Below, piece after piece: positions 56,994 to 64,000 of a stretch of 64,000 nt of DNA; the stretch's first letter is position 1; each line of letters begins with the position of its first letter. Source of the DNA: Brucella sp. 21LCYQ03 (lineage in GTDB: Bacteria; Pseudomonadota; Alphaproteobacteria; Rhizobiales; Rhizobiaceae); assembly GCF_023554105.1 (NCBI RefSeq), contig NZ_JAMJWE010000003.1, forward strand, positions 248,001-312,000, read 5' to 3'. The position numbers were made by a program, and so were the translations under genes. The notes under the pieces were generated by a model, which was given only the letters and a program-made list of their open reading frames with translations, had not been told where the DNA came from and did no database searches.

Positions 56994-58499
56994 ATGACAG
57001 AACTCATCATTCGTGGTGTTCGCAAAGCCTATGGAGCAACACTCGCACTTAAACGGGGCGACCTTGATCTTAAGTCGGGTGAAGTTCATGTGCTTATCGG
57101 ATCGAATGGTTCTGGTAAAAGTACGCTCTGCAAAATTGTTGCCGGAAGCGTGCGGCCGGATGAGGGGGAGGTCATACTCAACGGCCAGCCGGTTACTGTT
57201 TCCGGTCCGCGTGCTGCACGCGCGTTGGGGATCGGCATTTTCTATCAGGAACTAAGCCTCTCTGCACATCGGAGCGTAGCGGAAAATATATCGCTTGCCG
57301 ATTTGCCACGCAAAGCAGGTGTTCTGGTTGATCGTGATTTGGTAGCGCAGCGAGCTGAAAAATACATAGCACTGTTTAAAAATGTGGTGGGCGACGGCTT
57401 TTCTGCCGATGCGCCGGTGAATAGTTTGCGGGAAGACCAGCGCCAGCTCGTTGAAATTATGAAAACGCTGGCCAGTGAAGCACCCATTCTGATTTTTGAT
57501 GAGCCGACATCGTCGCTTGATCGTTCGCAGGCTGAACGTTTCTTTGAAGTGCTGCGCGATCTTAAAGCACAGGGCCGTGCCATCGTTTTTATATCTCATC
57601 GCATGGATGAAATTTTTGCAATTGGCGACCGGGTAACGGTTATCCGCGACGGTGAAACAATCGCAACCACTGCTATTTCCGACATTGATCAGGCGGGTAT
57701 TGTCAGTCAGATGGTCGGTGAAGCACCGGGCGTGCAATCGGATAATATATCGGTTCAGGCTCCCGCACTCAGCCGGGGGAAAACCACGCTTACTGTCACC
57801 AATATTTCCGGCAAGCATTTTCATAATGTGTCGTTTGACGTCGCCGCCGGTGAAATCCTCGGGCTTGGCGGTTTACACGGACAGGGGCAATCGTCTGTTT
57901 TGCGTGCCCTTTTTGGCGCGTCGCAGATAAGTACCGGCACGGTGACGCTCAACGAAAACACAATTTCGATAAAGTCTCCGCGACAGGCTATCCGGCAAGG
58001 CTTTGCTTATGTCTCAGGCGACCGTGTGCGTGACGGTGTGATAACAGGCCGCCCGATCATCGAAAATCTGTCGCCCGTGCATTTTCTGCGTGAGCGTGTG
58101 CATCTGGTTAAACCCGGCAATCTTAAGGCACGGGTTATTCCCGCTTTACAGGCGATGCAAACGCGTTTCGCAAGTCTTACACATCCGATCAGTTCCCTTT
58201 CTGGTGGCAATCAGCAGAAGATTGTCATTGGCCGCTGGCTGATTGACCGGCAACAGGTACTCTTGCTGGACGACCCCACTAAGGGCATAGATCTGTCCGC
58301 GAAGGCTGATTTGTTCGCACTTATTCGTAAGCTCGCAGCCGAGGGGATGAGCATCATTCTCTATTCATCGGAAGACAGTGAGTTGCTTGATAATGCGGAT
58401 CGTATTCTTGTGTTTAACGGAGGGGCTGTCACGCGTGAGCTGACAGGGAAGGAGCGTACCCGCTTCAACCTCTACCGCGCCGCTTATGAGGCCGCATGA
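56994..58499 (+). CDS. Sugar ABC transporter ATP-binding protein (duplicated, CUT2 type)
   Basis: The 501-residue protein fuses two ABC ATPase domains. The first keeps GSNGSGKSTLCK and a Walker B ILIFDEPTSSLD; the second has the degenerate GLGGLHGQGQSSVLRAL and the signature LSGGNQQKIVIGRWL with VLLLDDPTKGIDL. A double domain with a weak second Walker A is normal for CUT2 sugar importers. It overlaps the next permease gene by 4 bp (ATGA). Confidence 0.95.
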   Translation: MTELIIRGVRKAYGATLALKRGDLDLKSGEVHVLIGSNGSGKSTLCKIVAGSVRPDEGEVILNGQPVTVSGPRAARALGIGIFYQELSLSAHRSVAENISLADLPRKAGVLVDRDLVAQRAEKYIALFKNVVGDGFSADAPVNSLREDQRQLVEIMKTLASEAPILIFDEPTSSLDRSQAERFFEVLRDLKAQGRAIVFISHRMDEIFAIGDRVTVIRDGETIATTAISDIDQAGIVSQMVGEAPGVQSDNISVQAPALSRGKTTLTVTNISGKHFHNVSFDVAAGEILGLGGLHGQGQSSVLRALFGASQISTGTVTLNENTISIKSPRQAIRQGFAYVSGDRVRDGVITGRPIIENLSPVHFLRERVHLVKPGNLKARVIPALQAMQTRFASLTHPISSLSGGNQQKIVIGRWLIDRQQVLLLDDPTKGIDLSAKADLFALIRKLAAEGMSIILYSSEDSELLDNADRILVFNGGAVTRELTGKERTRFNLYRAAYEAA

Positions 58500-59497
58500 T
58501 GTCTGTAGATATGACAAATTCCCCGCAAACCAAAGTGCCCGCCAGTGCGATTCAGCGTCTGGTGACGCGTTTTCCGTTCTTTCCCGCGCTGATTATTCTT
58601 GCAGCGCTTTTGGCTCTGAACGGCTTCTTTGAACCAAACAGTCTGAGCTTTGGATCGCTGACAGGACTCATTAGCACCTATCTTGCGCTTATGCTGCTTG
58701 CGGTCGCGCAGACCTATGTGGTGTTTTCCGGCGATATTGATTTATCGGCCGGAAGTATCGTTTCTCTGGTGAATGTCGTGATTGTCGTTTTGATGGAACG
58801 ATGGGGTGGTGGTGGGTTTCAGGTTGTTCTCGCCTGTCTTGTCGGGATTGGCGCCGGGATACTGTGCGGAATTTTCAATGGTATCGCTATTGCAGCACTA
58901 AGACTTCAGGCGATCGTCGCGACTTTTGCGACCAGCATTTTTTTTACCGGAATTGCGCTGTGGATTTTGCCAGTTGCAGGTACGCCCGTTCCTGAAGTTT
59001 ATTGGACCGTTTACACATCGGAATATTTCGGCATTCCCTTCGTGATTTATGTGCTCGTTGCAGCGCTTCTTGCTGTCGGTTTCCTGACTCGTACTGCTCT
59101 TGTTACACAGATGCTTTCGGTGGGCGACAATGCCAATGCTGCGTTCCAGTCAGGTCTTCCCGTCACGCTTATACGCATCAAGGGCTATGTGATTTGCGGC
59201 TTCTTTTCCGCACTCGCAGCCCTATGCATTTCCGGTGATACGGCAAGCGGCGATCCGCTTGTCGGCGGGAAGATGACGCTTTTCAGTGTTGCCGCGGTTG
59301 TTCTTGGCGGAACTGCACTTGCCGGAGGTGTCGGCAGCGTCGTTGGTTCAGTGATCGGGGCGTTCATTATCGGATTAATTAGTTCGCTCGTGTTTTTTGT
59401 CGGAACTCCATCGGAATGGCAAAATCTTGTTCAGGGCCTCGCGATCCTTATTGCGCTGATGGTCGGGATCATTGTTTCAAGAAAGGCCAGCGCATGA
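58496..59497 (+). CDS. Sugar ABC transporter permease (CUT2)
   Basis: The 333-residue inner-membrane permease has about nine hydrophobic helices and the CUT2 landmarks VFSGDIDLSAGSIVSLVNVV, GIFNGIAIAALRLQAIVATF, SVGDNANAAFQSGLP and GGTALAGGVGSVVGSVIGAF. It pairs with the second permease to form the channel. The start overlaps the ATPase gene; a second ATG follows at 58499. Confidence 0.93.
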   Translation: MMSVDMTNSPQTKVPASAIQRLVTRFPFFPALIILAALLALNGFFEPNSLSFGSLTGLISTYLALMLLAVAQTYVVFSGDIDLSAGSIVSLVNVVIVVLMERWGGGGFQVVLACLVGIGAGILCGIFNGIAIAALRLQAIVATFATSIFFTGIALWILPVAGTPVPEVYWTVYTSEYFGIPFVIYVLVAALLAVGFLTRTALVTQMLSVGDNANAAFQSGLPVTLIRIKGYVICGFFSALAALCISGDTASGDPLVGGKMTLFSVAAVVLGGTALAGGVGSVVGSVIGAFIIGLISSLVFFVGTPSEWQNLVQGLAILIALMVGIIVSRKASA

Positions 59498-60474
59498 CAA
59501 CGCAGACTAATACCGCAAGCTTTTCGATTATGTCTGTACTGCGCCAGCCACTTTTGATTGCAATTTTTTTGATTGTTGTGCTTCTTGCGCTGGGTGAGTT
59601 GCTTTCGCCGGGCTTTGCCAGCGCACAACAAATATTGCGTCTGTTGATCGTCGCTGCACTGCTTGGGATTGTTGCAGCAGGGCAAAATCTCGTCATTCTC
59701 GGCGGGCGCGAAGGCATTGACCTTTCGGTTGGCGGCGTTGTTTCGCTTGCAGCTATTGTTGCCGGAAATATGATGGACGGCTCTAATGGCGGCATCATAC
59801 CAGCATTGGTTGTCGCTCTTCTTGTTGGAGGCCTGTTCGGTACAATTAACGGGATCGGCGTTACAATCCTGCGCATTCCGCCTCTGGTCATGACGCTTGG
59901 AATGCTTGGTGTTTTGCAGGGATTGCTGGTGGTTATCCGTAACGGTATTCCATCTGGACGTGCCGCGCCGGGGCTGACTTCTTTTGTCACGCAACCATTT
60001 TTACTCGGTTTGCCGGGTATTTTGTGGCTCTGGATTGTTGTCGGTCTTGCGATGGCATTCATGCTTTATCGCACTGTTTTCGGCACACGTATCTTCGCTA
60101 TTGGTTCTAACGAACACGCCGCTCATATGGCAGGTGTGCCGGTGCGTTTTATTCGTATTAGTTTGTTTACATTATCTGGCATGTTTGCAGCGCTCGCAGG
60201 TGTCTGTTTGCTCGGCTATTCTGGTTCATCGTTTTCGAATGTGGGTGAGCAATATATGCTCCCCTCCATCATTGCAGTTGTCTTTGGTGGTACACCGCTT
60301 TCCGGCGGTAAGGGTGGATACACAGGAACGATGGCTGGGGCCATATTGCTAACGGTCCTTCAGAGTATTCTTACAACGGTCAATATTGACGAATCCGGTC
60401 GCCAGATGATCTTCGGCGCAACGTTGCTGGTCTTGATGCTGTTTTACGGCCGGGGCCGGTCAATGAGAGGCTGA
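59494..60474 (+). CDS. Sugar ABC transporter permease, second subunit (CUT2)
   Basis: The 326-residue permease has similar topology and motifs (LVILGGREGIDLSVGGVVSL, GTINGIGVTILRIPPLVMTL, IGSNEHAAHMAGVPVRFIRI, GGTPLSGGKGGYTGTM). I start at ATG 59494, which overlaps the previous gene's stop codon (ATGA); the frame is open further upstream. The two permeases differ enough to be a heterodimer. Confidence 0.93.
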   Translation: MTTQTNTASFSIMSVLRQPLLIAIFLIVVLLALGELLSPGFASAQQILRLLIVAALLGIVAAGQNLVILGGREGIDLSVGGVVSLAAIVAGNMMDGSNGGIIPALVVALLVGGLFGTINGIGVTILRIPPLVMTLGMLGVLQGLLVVIRNGIPSGRAAPGLTSFVTQPFLLGLPGILWLWIVVGLAMAFMLYRTVFGTRIFAIGSNEHAAHMAGVPVRFIRISLFTLSGMFAALAGVCLLGYSGSSFSNVGEQYMLPSIIAVVFGGTPLSGGKGGYTGTMAGAILLTVLQSILTTVNIDESGRQMIFGATLLVLMLFYGRGRSMRG

Positions 60475-60484
60475 TTGCAAGCAA

Positions 60485-61510
60485 ATGACATTCGATACGC
60501 GAGCCGGGATAAAGGATATTGCTGACCGGGTAGGTGTTTCAACCGCGACTGTTTCGCGTGCTCTGAGCGGTTCTGGTCTTGTGGCAGAGGCAACAGAAAA
60601 GCGCATCCGGGCTGCAGCACTTGAGCTGGACTATCGACCAAATATTGCTGCGCGCAATCTGCGTATGCAACGGTCTATGGCTATTTTGCTGGTTGTGCGT
60701 GATGTATCCAATCCGTTTTATCTTGAAATATTCAAAGGCGTGGAAGCTGAAGCGCGTGCTGCTGGTTTTTCAGTATTGATGGGGAACGCCAATAATGATC
60801 CCGCCCGTGCCGCCGAGTATTTTGAAATGCTGCAAGACGGCCATGCCGATGGAATGATCCTGATGACCGGTGCGTTGGGAGCCGAAACTGTTCGCAGTCT
60901 TAAAGGAGCAGCTCAAAAGCCGCTTGTTGTGGCACTTGAGCTGATTGATGATCTTGATGTTCCCAATGTTCACATCGATAACTACCAGGCTGCCTTCAAT
61001 GCTGTACGGTATTTGGTTGATCTAGGCCATAAGCGTATCGCGCATGTTCAGGGTCCGATGCCTGAATATTTGAGCCTTATGCGTCGCAAGGGCTATTTGG
61101 CTGCAATGGCCGATGCCGGCCTGCCGGTGCCGGAACATTACGATCTACCCGGCGACTTTACGCGTGATAGTGGACAGGCTGCATGTCGTGCGCTGTTTTC
61201 GCGCAAAGATTACCCAACGGCAATTTTTCTCGCCAATGATGAAATGGCAATGGGTGCAATTAACGAATTACGTGGGCTTGGCTTTTCAGTTCCCTCGGAT
61301 GTATCGATCATAGGGTTTGATGATATTTTTCTAAGCGAAACTTTTTATCCGCCGCTTACAACCGTCAGCCAGCCCCGCGACGAAATTGGTCGTCAGGCCA
61401 TGCGCATGCTTTCAAAGCTTATATCGGGCGAAGCGAAAACTGTCCCGTCGCAACTGCTTGAAACAACGCTGAGCATTCGTGGAACAACGGCACCAGCTCC
61501 TAAAGACTGA
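60485..61510 (+). CDS. LacI-family transcriptional regulator
   Basis: The 341-residue repressor has the N-terminal LacI helix-turn-helix (IKDIADRVGVSTATVSRALS) and hinge, then a periplasmic-binding-like sensor domain (MAILLVVRDVSNPFYLEIFK, ANDEMAMGAINELRGLGFSV, IIGFDDI). It lies 10 bp after the permease gene, within the transporter operon, so it probably controls that operon from the site at 55779. The inducer is unknown but is likely the imported sugar. Confidence 0.93.
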   Translation: MTFDTRAGIKDIADRVGVSTATVSRALSGSGLVAEATEKRIRAAALELDYRPNIAARNLRMQRSMAILLVVRDVSNPFYLEIFKGVEAEARAAGFSVLMGNANNDPARAAEYFEMLQDGHADGMILMTGALGAETVRSLKGAAQKPLVVALELIDDLDVPNVHIDNYQAAFNAVRYLVDLGHKRIAHVQGPMPEYLSLMRRKGYLAAMADAGLPVPEHYDLPGDFTRDSGQAACRALFSRKDYPTAIFLANDEMAMGAINELRGLGFSVPSDVSIIGFDDIFLSETFYPPLTTVSQPRDEIGRQAMRMLSKLISGEAKTVPSQLLETTLSIRGTTAPAPKD

Positions 61511-61536
61511 TCATATCCGGGAGGGGATAAGAACAA

Positions 61537-62775
61537 ATGACAACACTACCCAGACAGCGACTGCGGATCGGTTTCATAGGGTCCGGGTTTATTGCGCAGT
61601 TCCATTTACGTTCGATGATTGGCGTGCGAAACATCGACGTTGTTGCAGTTTACAGCCGGGATGAACAAAAACGGTCGCGATTTTCTAGCCTTGTTTCCGA
61701 ACTGGAACTCGGTGATTGCCGCTCGCATGCAACGTTGGAGAGCTTGCTTGCGGACGAAAATGTCGATGCGATCTGGGTGACATCGCCCAATCATACCCGC
61801 CTTGATATTATGCGTGTCATTCATGGCGAAGTAAAATCAGGTCGCTCGAAAGTCTTTGCCGTTGCCTGTGAAAAGCCTTTGGCGCGTACCGTTGCAGAAG
61901 CGCGTGAGATGCTGCGCCTCGCTGATGATGCTGGTCTTAATCATGGCTATCTCGAAAATCAGGTTTTCTGCACGCCTGTGGCGCGTGGCAAAGAAATCAT
62001 TTGGCGCAGAGCTGCGGCGACGACGGGAAGACCTTATCTTGCGCGTGCAGCAGAAGAGCATTCGGGTCCACATGAGGCCTGGTTCTGGCAGGGTGATAAA
62101 CAGGGCGGTGGCGTATTGTCAGATATGATGTGCCATAGTCTTGAAGTCTCGCGACATCTTCTCACGCCACCCGATGCAAAGCGGAATACGCTGAGGATCA
62201 AGTCGGTCAACGGAACCGTGGCCAATCTCAAATGGACGCGTCCGCATTATGCAAATCAATTGCGTGAGCGCTTCGGCTCAGATGTCGATTACCGCAACAG
62301 ACCATCAGAAGATTTTGCTCGGGCTACCGTCACACTTGAGGATGAAGACGGCAATGAACTCATGATCGAAGCCACAACTTCATGGGCTTATGTGGGTGCC
62401 GGACTACGCATTCAGCTTGAACTTCTTGGGCCAGAATATGCGCTAGAGTATAATTCGCTAAACACCGGTTTACGCATTTTTATGTCACGTGAAGTGAAGG
62501 GCGGTGAAGGCGAAGATCTGGTTGAAAAGCAGAATGCCGAGCAAGGTCTCATGCCAGTTTTGGAAGATGAAGCTGGCGTTTACGGCTATACAGATGAAAA
62601 CCGCCATATGACCGAATGTTTTCGTAAGGGCATCACGCCCATTGAAACATTTGCTGATGGTCTTGCGGTTGTAGAAATGATGATGGGGCTTTACCGTTCG
62701 GCAGAAACCCAAAAGACGGTACATTTTCCAGCGCCTGAACTTGAAAACTACGTTCCGGTGGTTGCCAGAACATAA
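61537..62775 (+). CDS. Gfo/Idh/MocA-family oxidoreductase
   Basis: The 412-residue NAD(P)-dependent dehydrogenase has a Rossmann start (IGFIGSGFIAQFHLRSMIGV), the family signature CEKPLARTVAEAREM, and a C-terminal alpha/beta domain (QGGGVLSDMMCHSLEVSRHL). These enzymes oxidise sugars, cyclitols or their derivatives; its place at the end of the transporter operon suggests it acts on the imported compound. The RBS GGGAGGGG is strong. Substrate unknown. Confidence 0.92.
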   Translation: MTTLPRQRLRIGFIGSGFIAQFHLRSMIGVRNIDVVAVYSRDEQKRSRFSSLVSELELGDCRSHATLESLLADENVDAIWVTSPNHTRLDIMRVIHGEVKSGRSKVFAVACEKPLARTVAEAREMLRLADDAGLNHGYLENQVFCTPVARGKEIIWRRAAATTGRPYLARAAEEHSGPHEAWFWQGDKQGGGVLSDMMCHSLEVSRHLLTPPDAKRNTLRIKSVNGTVANLKWTRPHYANQLRERFGSDVDYRNRPSEDFARATVTLEDEDGNELMIEATTSWAYVGAGLRIQLELLGPEYALEYNSLNTGLRIFMSREVKGGEGEDLVEKQNAEQGLMPVLEDEAGVYGYTDENRHMTECFRKGITPIETFADGLAVVEMMMGLYRSAETQKTVHFPAPELENYVPVVART

Positions 62776-62779
62776 AAAA

Positions 62780-63325
62780 TCAGCCGGCTTCGAGCAGTTT
62801 TTCGAGCCGGCAGATGACGGCGTGCCGTTCTTCGTCACTGATAATGTCGCAATCAAGTAGCCGCCCGCATTCCAAGCCGGAAAGAGTGAGATAGGTGATC
62901 AGAACGAGATTTGGATCGGATGCATCTTCGAACATGCGATCCAGCAAAGCGCGATGATAATGTCTGACCGGGATCATAAAGTCCGGGTTCTCCACCAGAG
63001 CAGCAAGAATACCGCTTGCCGGTGGTTCATCATCCGCCTGAACACGGAAAACATCAAAAAACGCACGTGCAATCCGGTTCTTTCCTTGGCTTTGGAGATT
63101 CTCCTGATTCTCCATCGCTTGCGCATGAACTTTCATGTATTCTTCAACAACGGCCTCTAGCAGCTTTGCTTTGGTTGGGAACGAATAAAGCAAACCGCCT
63201 TTAGAAAGGCCAGCACGCGCAGCCACAGCATCCAGCGAAATATGTGCAGGTCCGACTTCTTGTGCGATCTCCACTGCCGCGCGTAAAATGCGTTCTCTAG
63301 AAGAGACCTTGTTATTTGTCTGCAA
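62780..63325 (-). CDS. TetR-family transcriptional regulator
   Basis: The 181-residue repressor has the TetR helix-turn-helix (AHISLDAVAARAGLSKGGLL, then YSFPTKAKLLEAVVEEYMKV) and an all-helical ligand domain. It diverges from an RND adaptor gene, and a perfect 16-bp palindrome sits in the region between the two, the usual arrangement for a local efflux repressor. The ligand is unknown. Confidence 0.92.
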   Translation of the reverse strand: MQTNNKVSSRERILRAAVEIAQEVGPAHISLDAVAARAGLSKGGLLYSFPTKAKLLEAVVEEYMKVHAQAMENQENLQSQGKNRIARAFFDVFRVQADDEPPASGILAALVENPDFMIPVRHYHRALLDRMFEDASDPNLVLITYLTLSGLECGRLLDCDIISDEERHAVICRLEKLLEAG

Positions 63326-63353
63326 TTCTCCCCGGCTCCTACTCGTTCGATAG

Positions 63354-63382
63354 TTGACAATACCGTCCGGACGGTACAGTGA
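63354..63382. promoter_or_regulatory. Efflux promoter with TetR operator
   Basis: TTGACA (63354-63359) is followed by the perfect 16-bp palindrome TACCGTCCGGACGGTA (63361-63376), which fills the spacer to a -10-like box near 63377. A TetR dimer bound there would block RNA polymerase directed rightward; it may also act on tetR. Confidence 0.7.
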
Positions 63383-63471
63383 TTTTCGTCAGATATTCAA
63401 GTAAATTGCGTGCGACCTAACTCTGAGAAACAGTGTTCCGCACATTAACGACGCCCTGGAGTGCATCCGCA

Positions 63472-64000
63472 ATGATCAAACGCCTTATTCTGGCAATCAT
63501 CTTTCTCGTGATCGTCGTGGGGGGGCTCGTCGGCTTCAACCTGTTCAGAGAGAAAGCCATTAAGGACTATTTTGCGAACATGAAACAGCCAGCGCAAACT
63601 GTTTCGACTATTACAGTTTCGCCCTCAAGCTGGACGCCAGGTATTGAGGCCATTGGCACTGCAAATGCAAAAAACGGTGTGGACTTGACCGTCCAGCTCA
63701 ATGGTATCGTTCAAAAGATAGCATTTAAGGCCAATCAGGACGTCAAGCAGGGTGATTTGCTGCTTGAAATGGAAAACAGCATCGAAAAGGCAGATGTTGC
63801 AGCGGCTGAAGCTCAGTCTGTTCTCGCTGATCAGAATCTGAAGCGTGCACAGAGCCTGCGTAAGAGCGGTTTCGGTACAGTATCCGATGCAGACACCACC
63901 GAAGCGACCGCAAGTGCAAACAAGGCTGCAGTTGTAAAAGCGCAGGCTGTTCTTGACCAGAAGTTTGTTGTTGCGCCGTTTTCCGGCATTATCGGTATTA
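63472..64000 (+). CDS. RND efflux periplasmic adaptor (membrane fusion protein), 3' truncated
   Basis: About 176 residues are visible before the window ends. The N-terminus is a membrane anchor (KRLILAIIFLVIVVGGLVGF), then a barrel-sandwich hybrid/lipoyl-like half (GTANAKNGVDLTVQLNGIVQ, VKQGDLLLEME) and the start of the alpha-helical hairpin (AAAEAQSVLADQNLKRAQSL). It is the HlyD/AcrA-type subunit that joins an RND pump to an outer-membrane channel. The pump gene should follow outside the window. RBS CTGGAG. Confidence 0.88.
   Translation, partial: MIKRLILAIIFLVIVVGGLVGFNLFREKAIKDYFANMKQPAQTVSTITVSPSSWTPGIEAIGTANAKNGVDLTVQLNGIVQKIAFKANQDVKQGDLLLEMENSIEKADVAAAEAQSVLADQNLKRAQSLRKSGFGTVSDADTTEATASANKAAVVKAQAVLDQKFVVAPFSGIIGI

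Overview
The window reads as the chromosome of a Rhizobiales alphaproteobacterium of the Brucellaceae (Brucella/Ochrobactrum group or a close relative such as Pseudochrobactrum; the genus is inferred, not proven). Clues are the fused ispDF gene, a lipoyl domain on PdhB, the dusB(nifR3)-ntrB-ntrC-ntrY-ntrX-trkA run, the hfq-hflX and clpP-clpX-lon-hup blocks, LexA boxes of the alphaproteobacterial form GAAC-N7-GAAC, and a repeat that I remember as common in rhizobial and Brucella genomes. Almost all of it is conserved housekeeping DNA. I saw no tRNA, rRNA, CRISPR array, insertion sequence or prophage.

Layout. 1-5.7 kb: 3' part of an AsmA/YhdP-like envelope protein, tyrS, anmK and a small alpha/beta hydrolase. 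5.9-12.6 kb: an iron-sulfur assembly cluster (cysteine desulfurase, sufB, C, D, S, T). 12.7-14.4 kb: an AT-rich accessory patch with a lone glycosyltransferase. 14.4-22.8 kb: a DUF1428 gene, an FtsB/DivIC-like gene, the pyruvate dehydrogenase genes pdhA-pdhB-pdhC-lpdA, lipA and a ubiquinone-binding START protein. 22.8-33.4 kb: cinA and ispDF leftward, then dusB, the two nitrogen two-component systems NtrBC and NtrYX, and trkA. 33.4-42.8 kb: a second glycosyltransferase, hfq, hflX, clpP, clpX, lon, hup and a secreted phosphodiester glycosidase. 42.9-55.7 kb: uvrA and ssb diverging from a region with two LexA boxes, marC, gyrA, a 49-residue membrane protein, coaD, two cyclophilins, and queA-tgt. 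55.8-62.8 kb: a CUT2 sugar ABC transporter with a LacI regulator and a Gfo/Idh/MocA dehydrogenase. 62.8-64 kb: a TetR regulator diverging from a truncated RND adaptor gene.

The genes form functional groups. SUF makes Fe-S clusters; LipA, a radical-SAM Fe-S enzyme, makes the lipoyl groups carried by PdhB and PdhC. ClpXP, Lon, Hfq and HU form a proteostasis and global-regulation block. QueA and Tgt act in queuosine synthesis. UvrA and Ssb form an SOS pair.

I did not find a clear new multi-gene system. The observations most worth a second look are: a Tgt that has lost three of its four expected zinc ligands; no sufA beside sufT, where a repeat and a glycosyltransferase lie instead; an unlisted 49-residue membrane protein; a candidate hairpin RNA downstream of hup; a 9-codon upstream ORF inside a strong hairpin before a small membrane protein; and several perfect palindromes in promoter regions (pdhA, gyrA, tetR/RND, sugar ABC).
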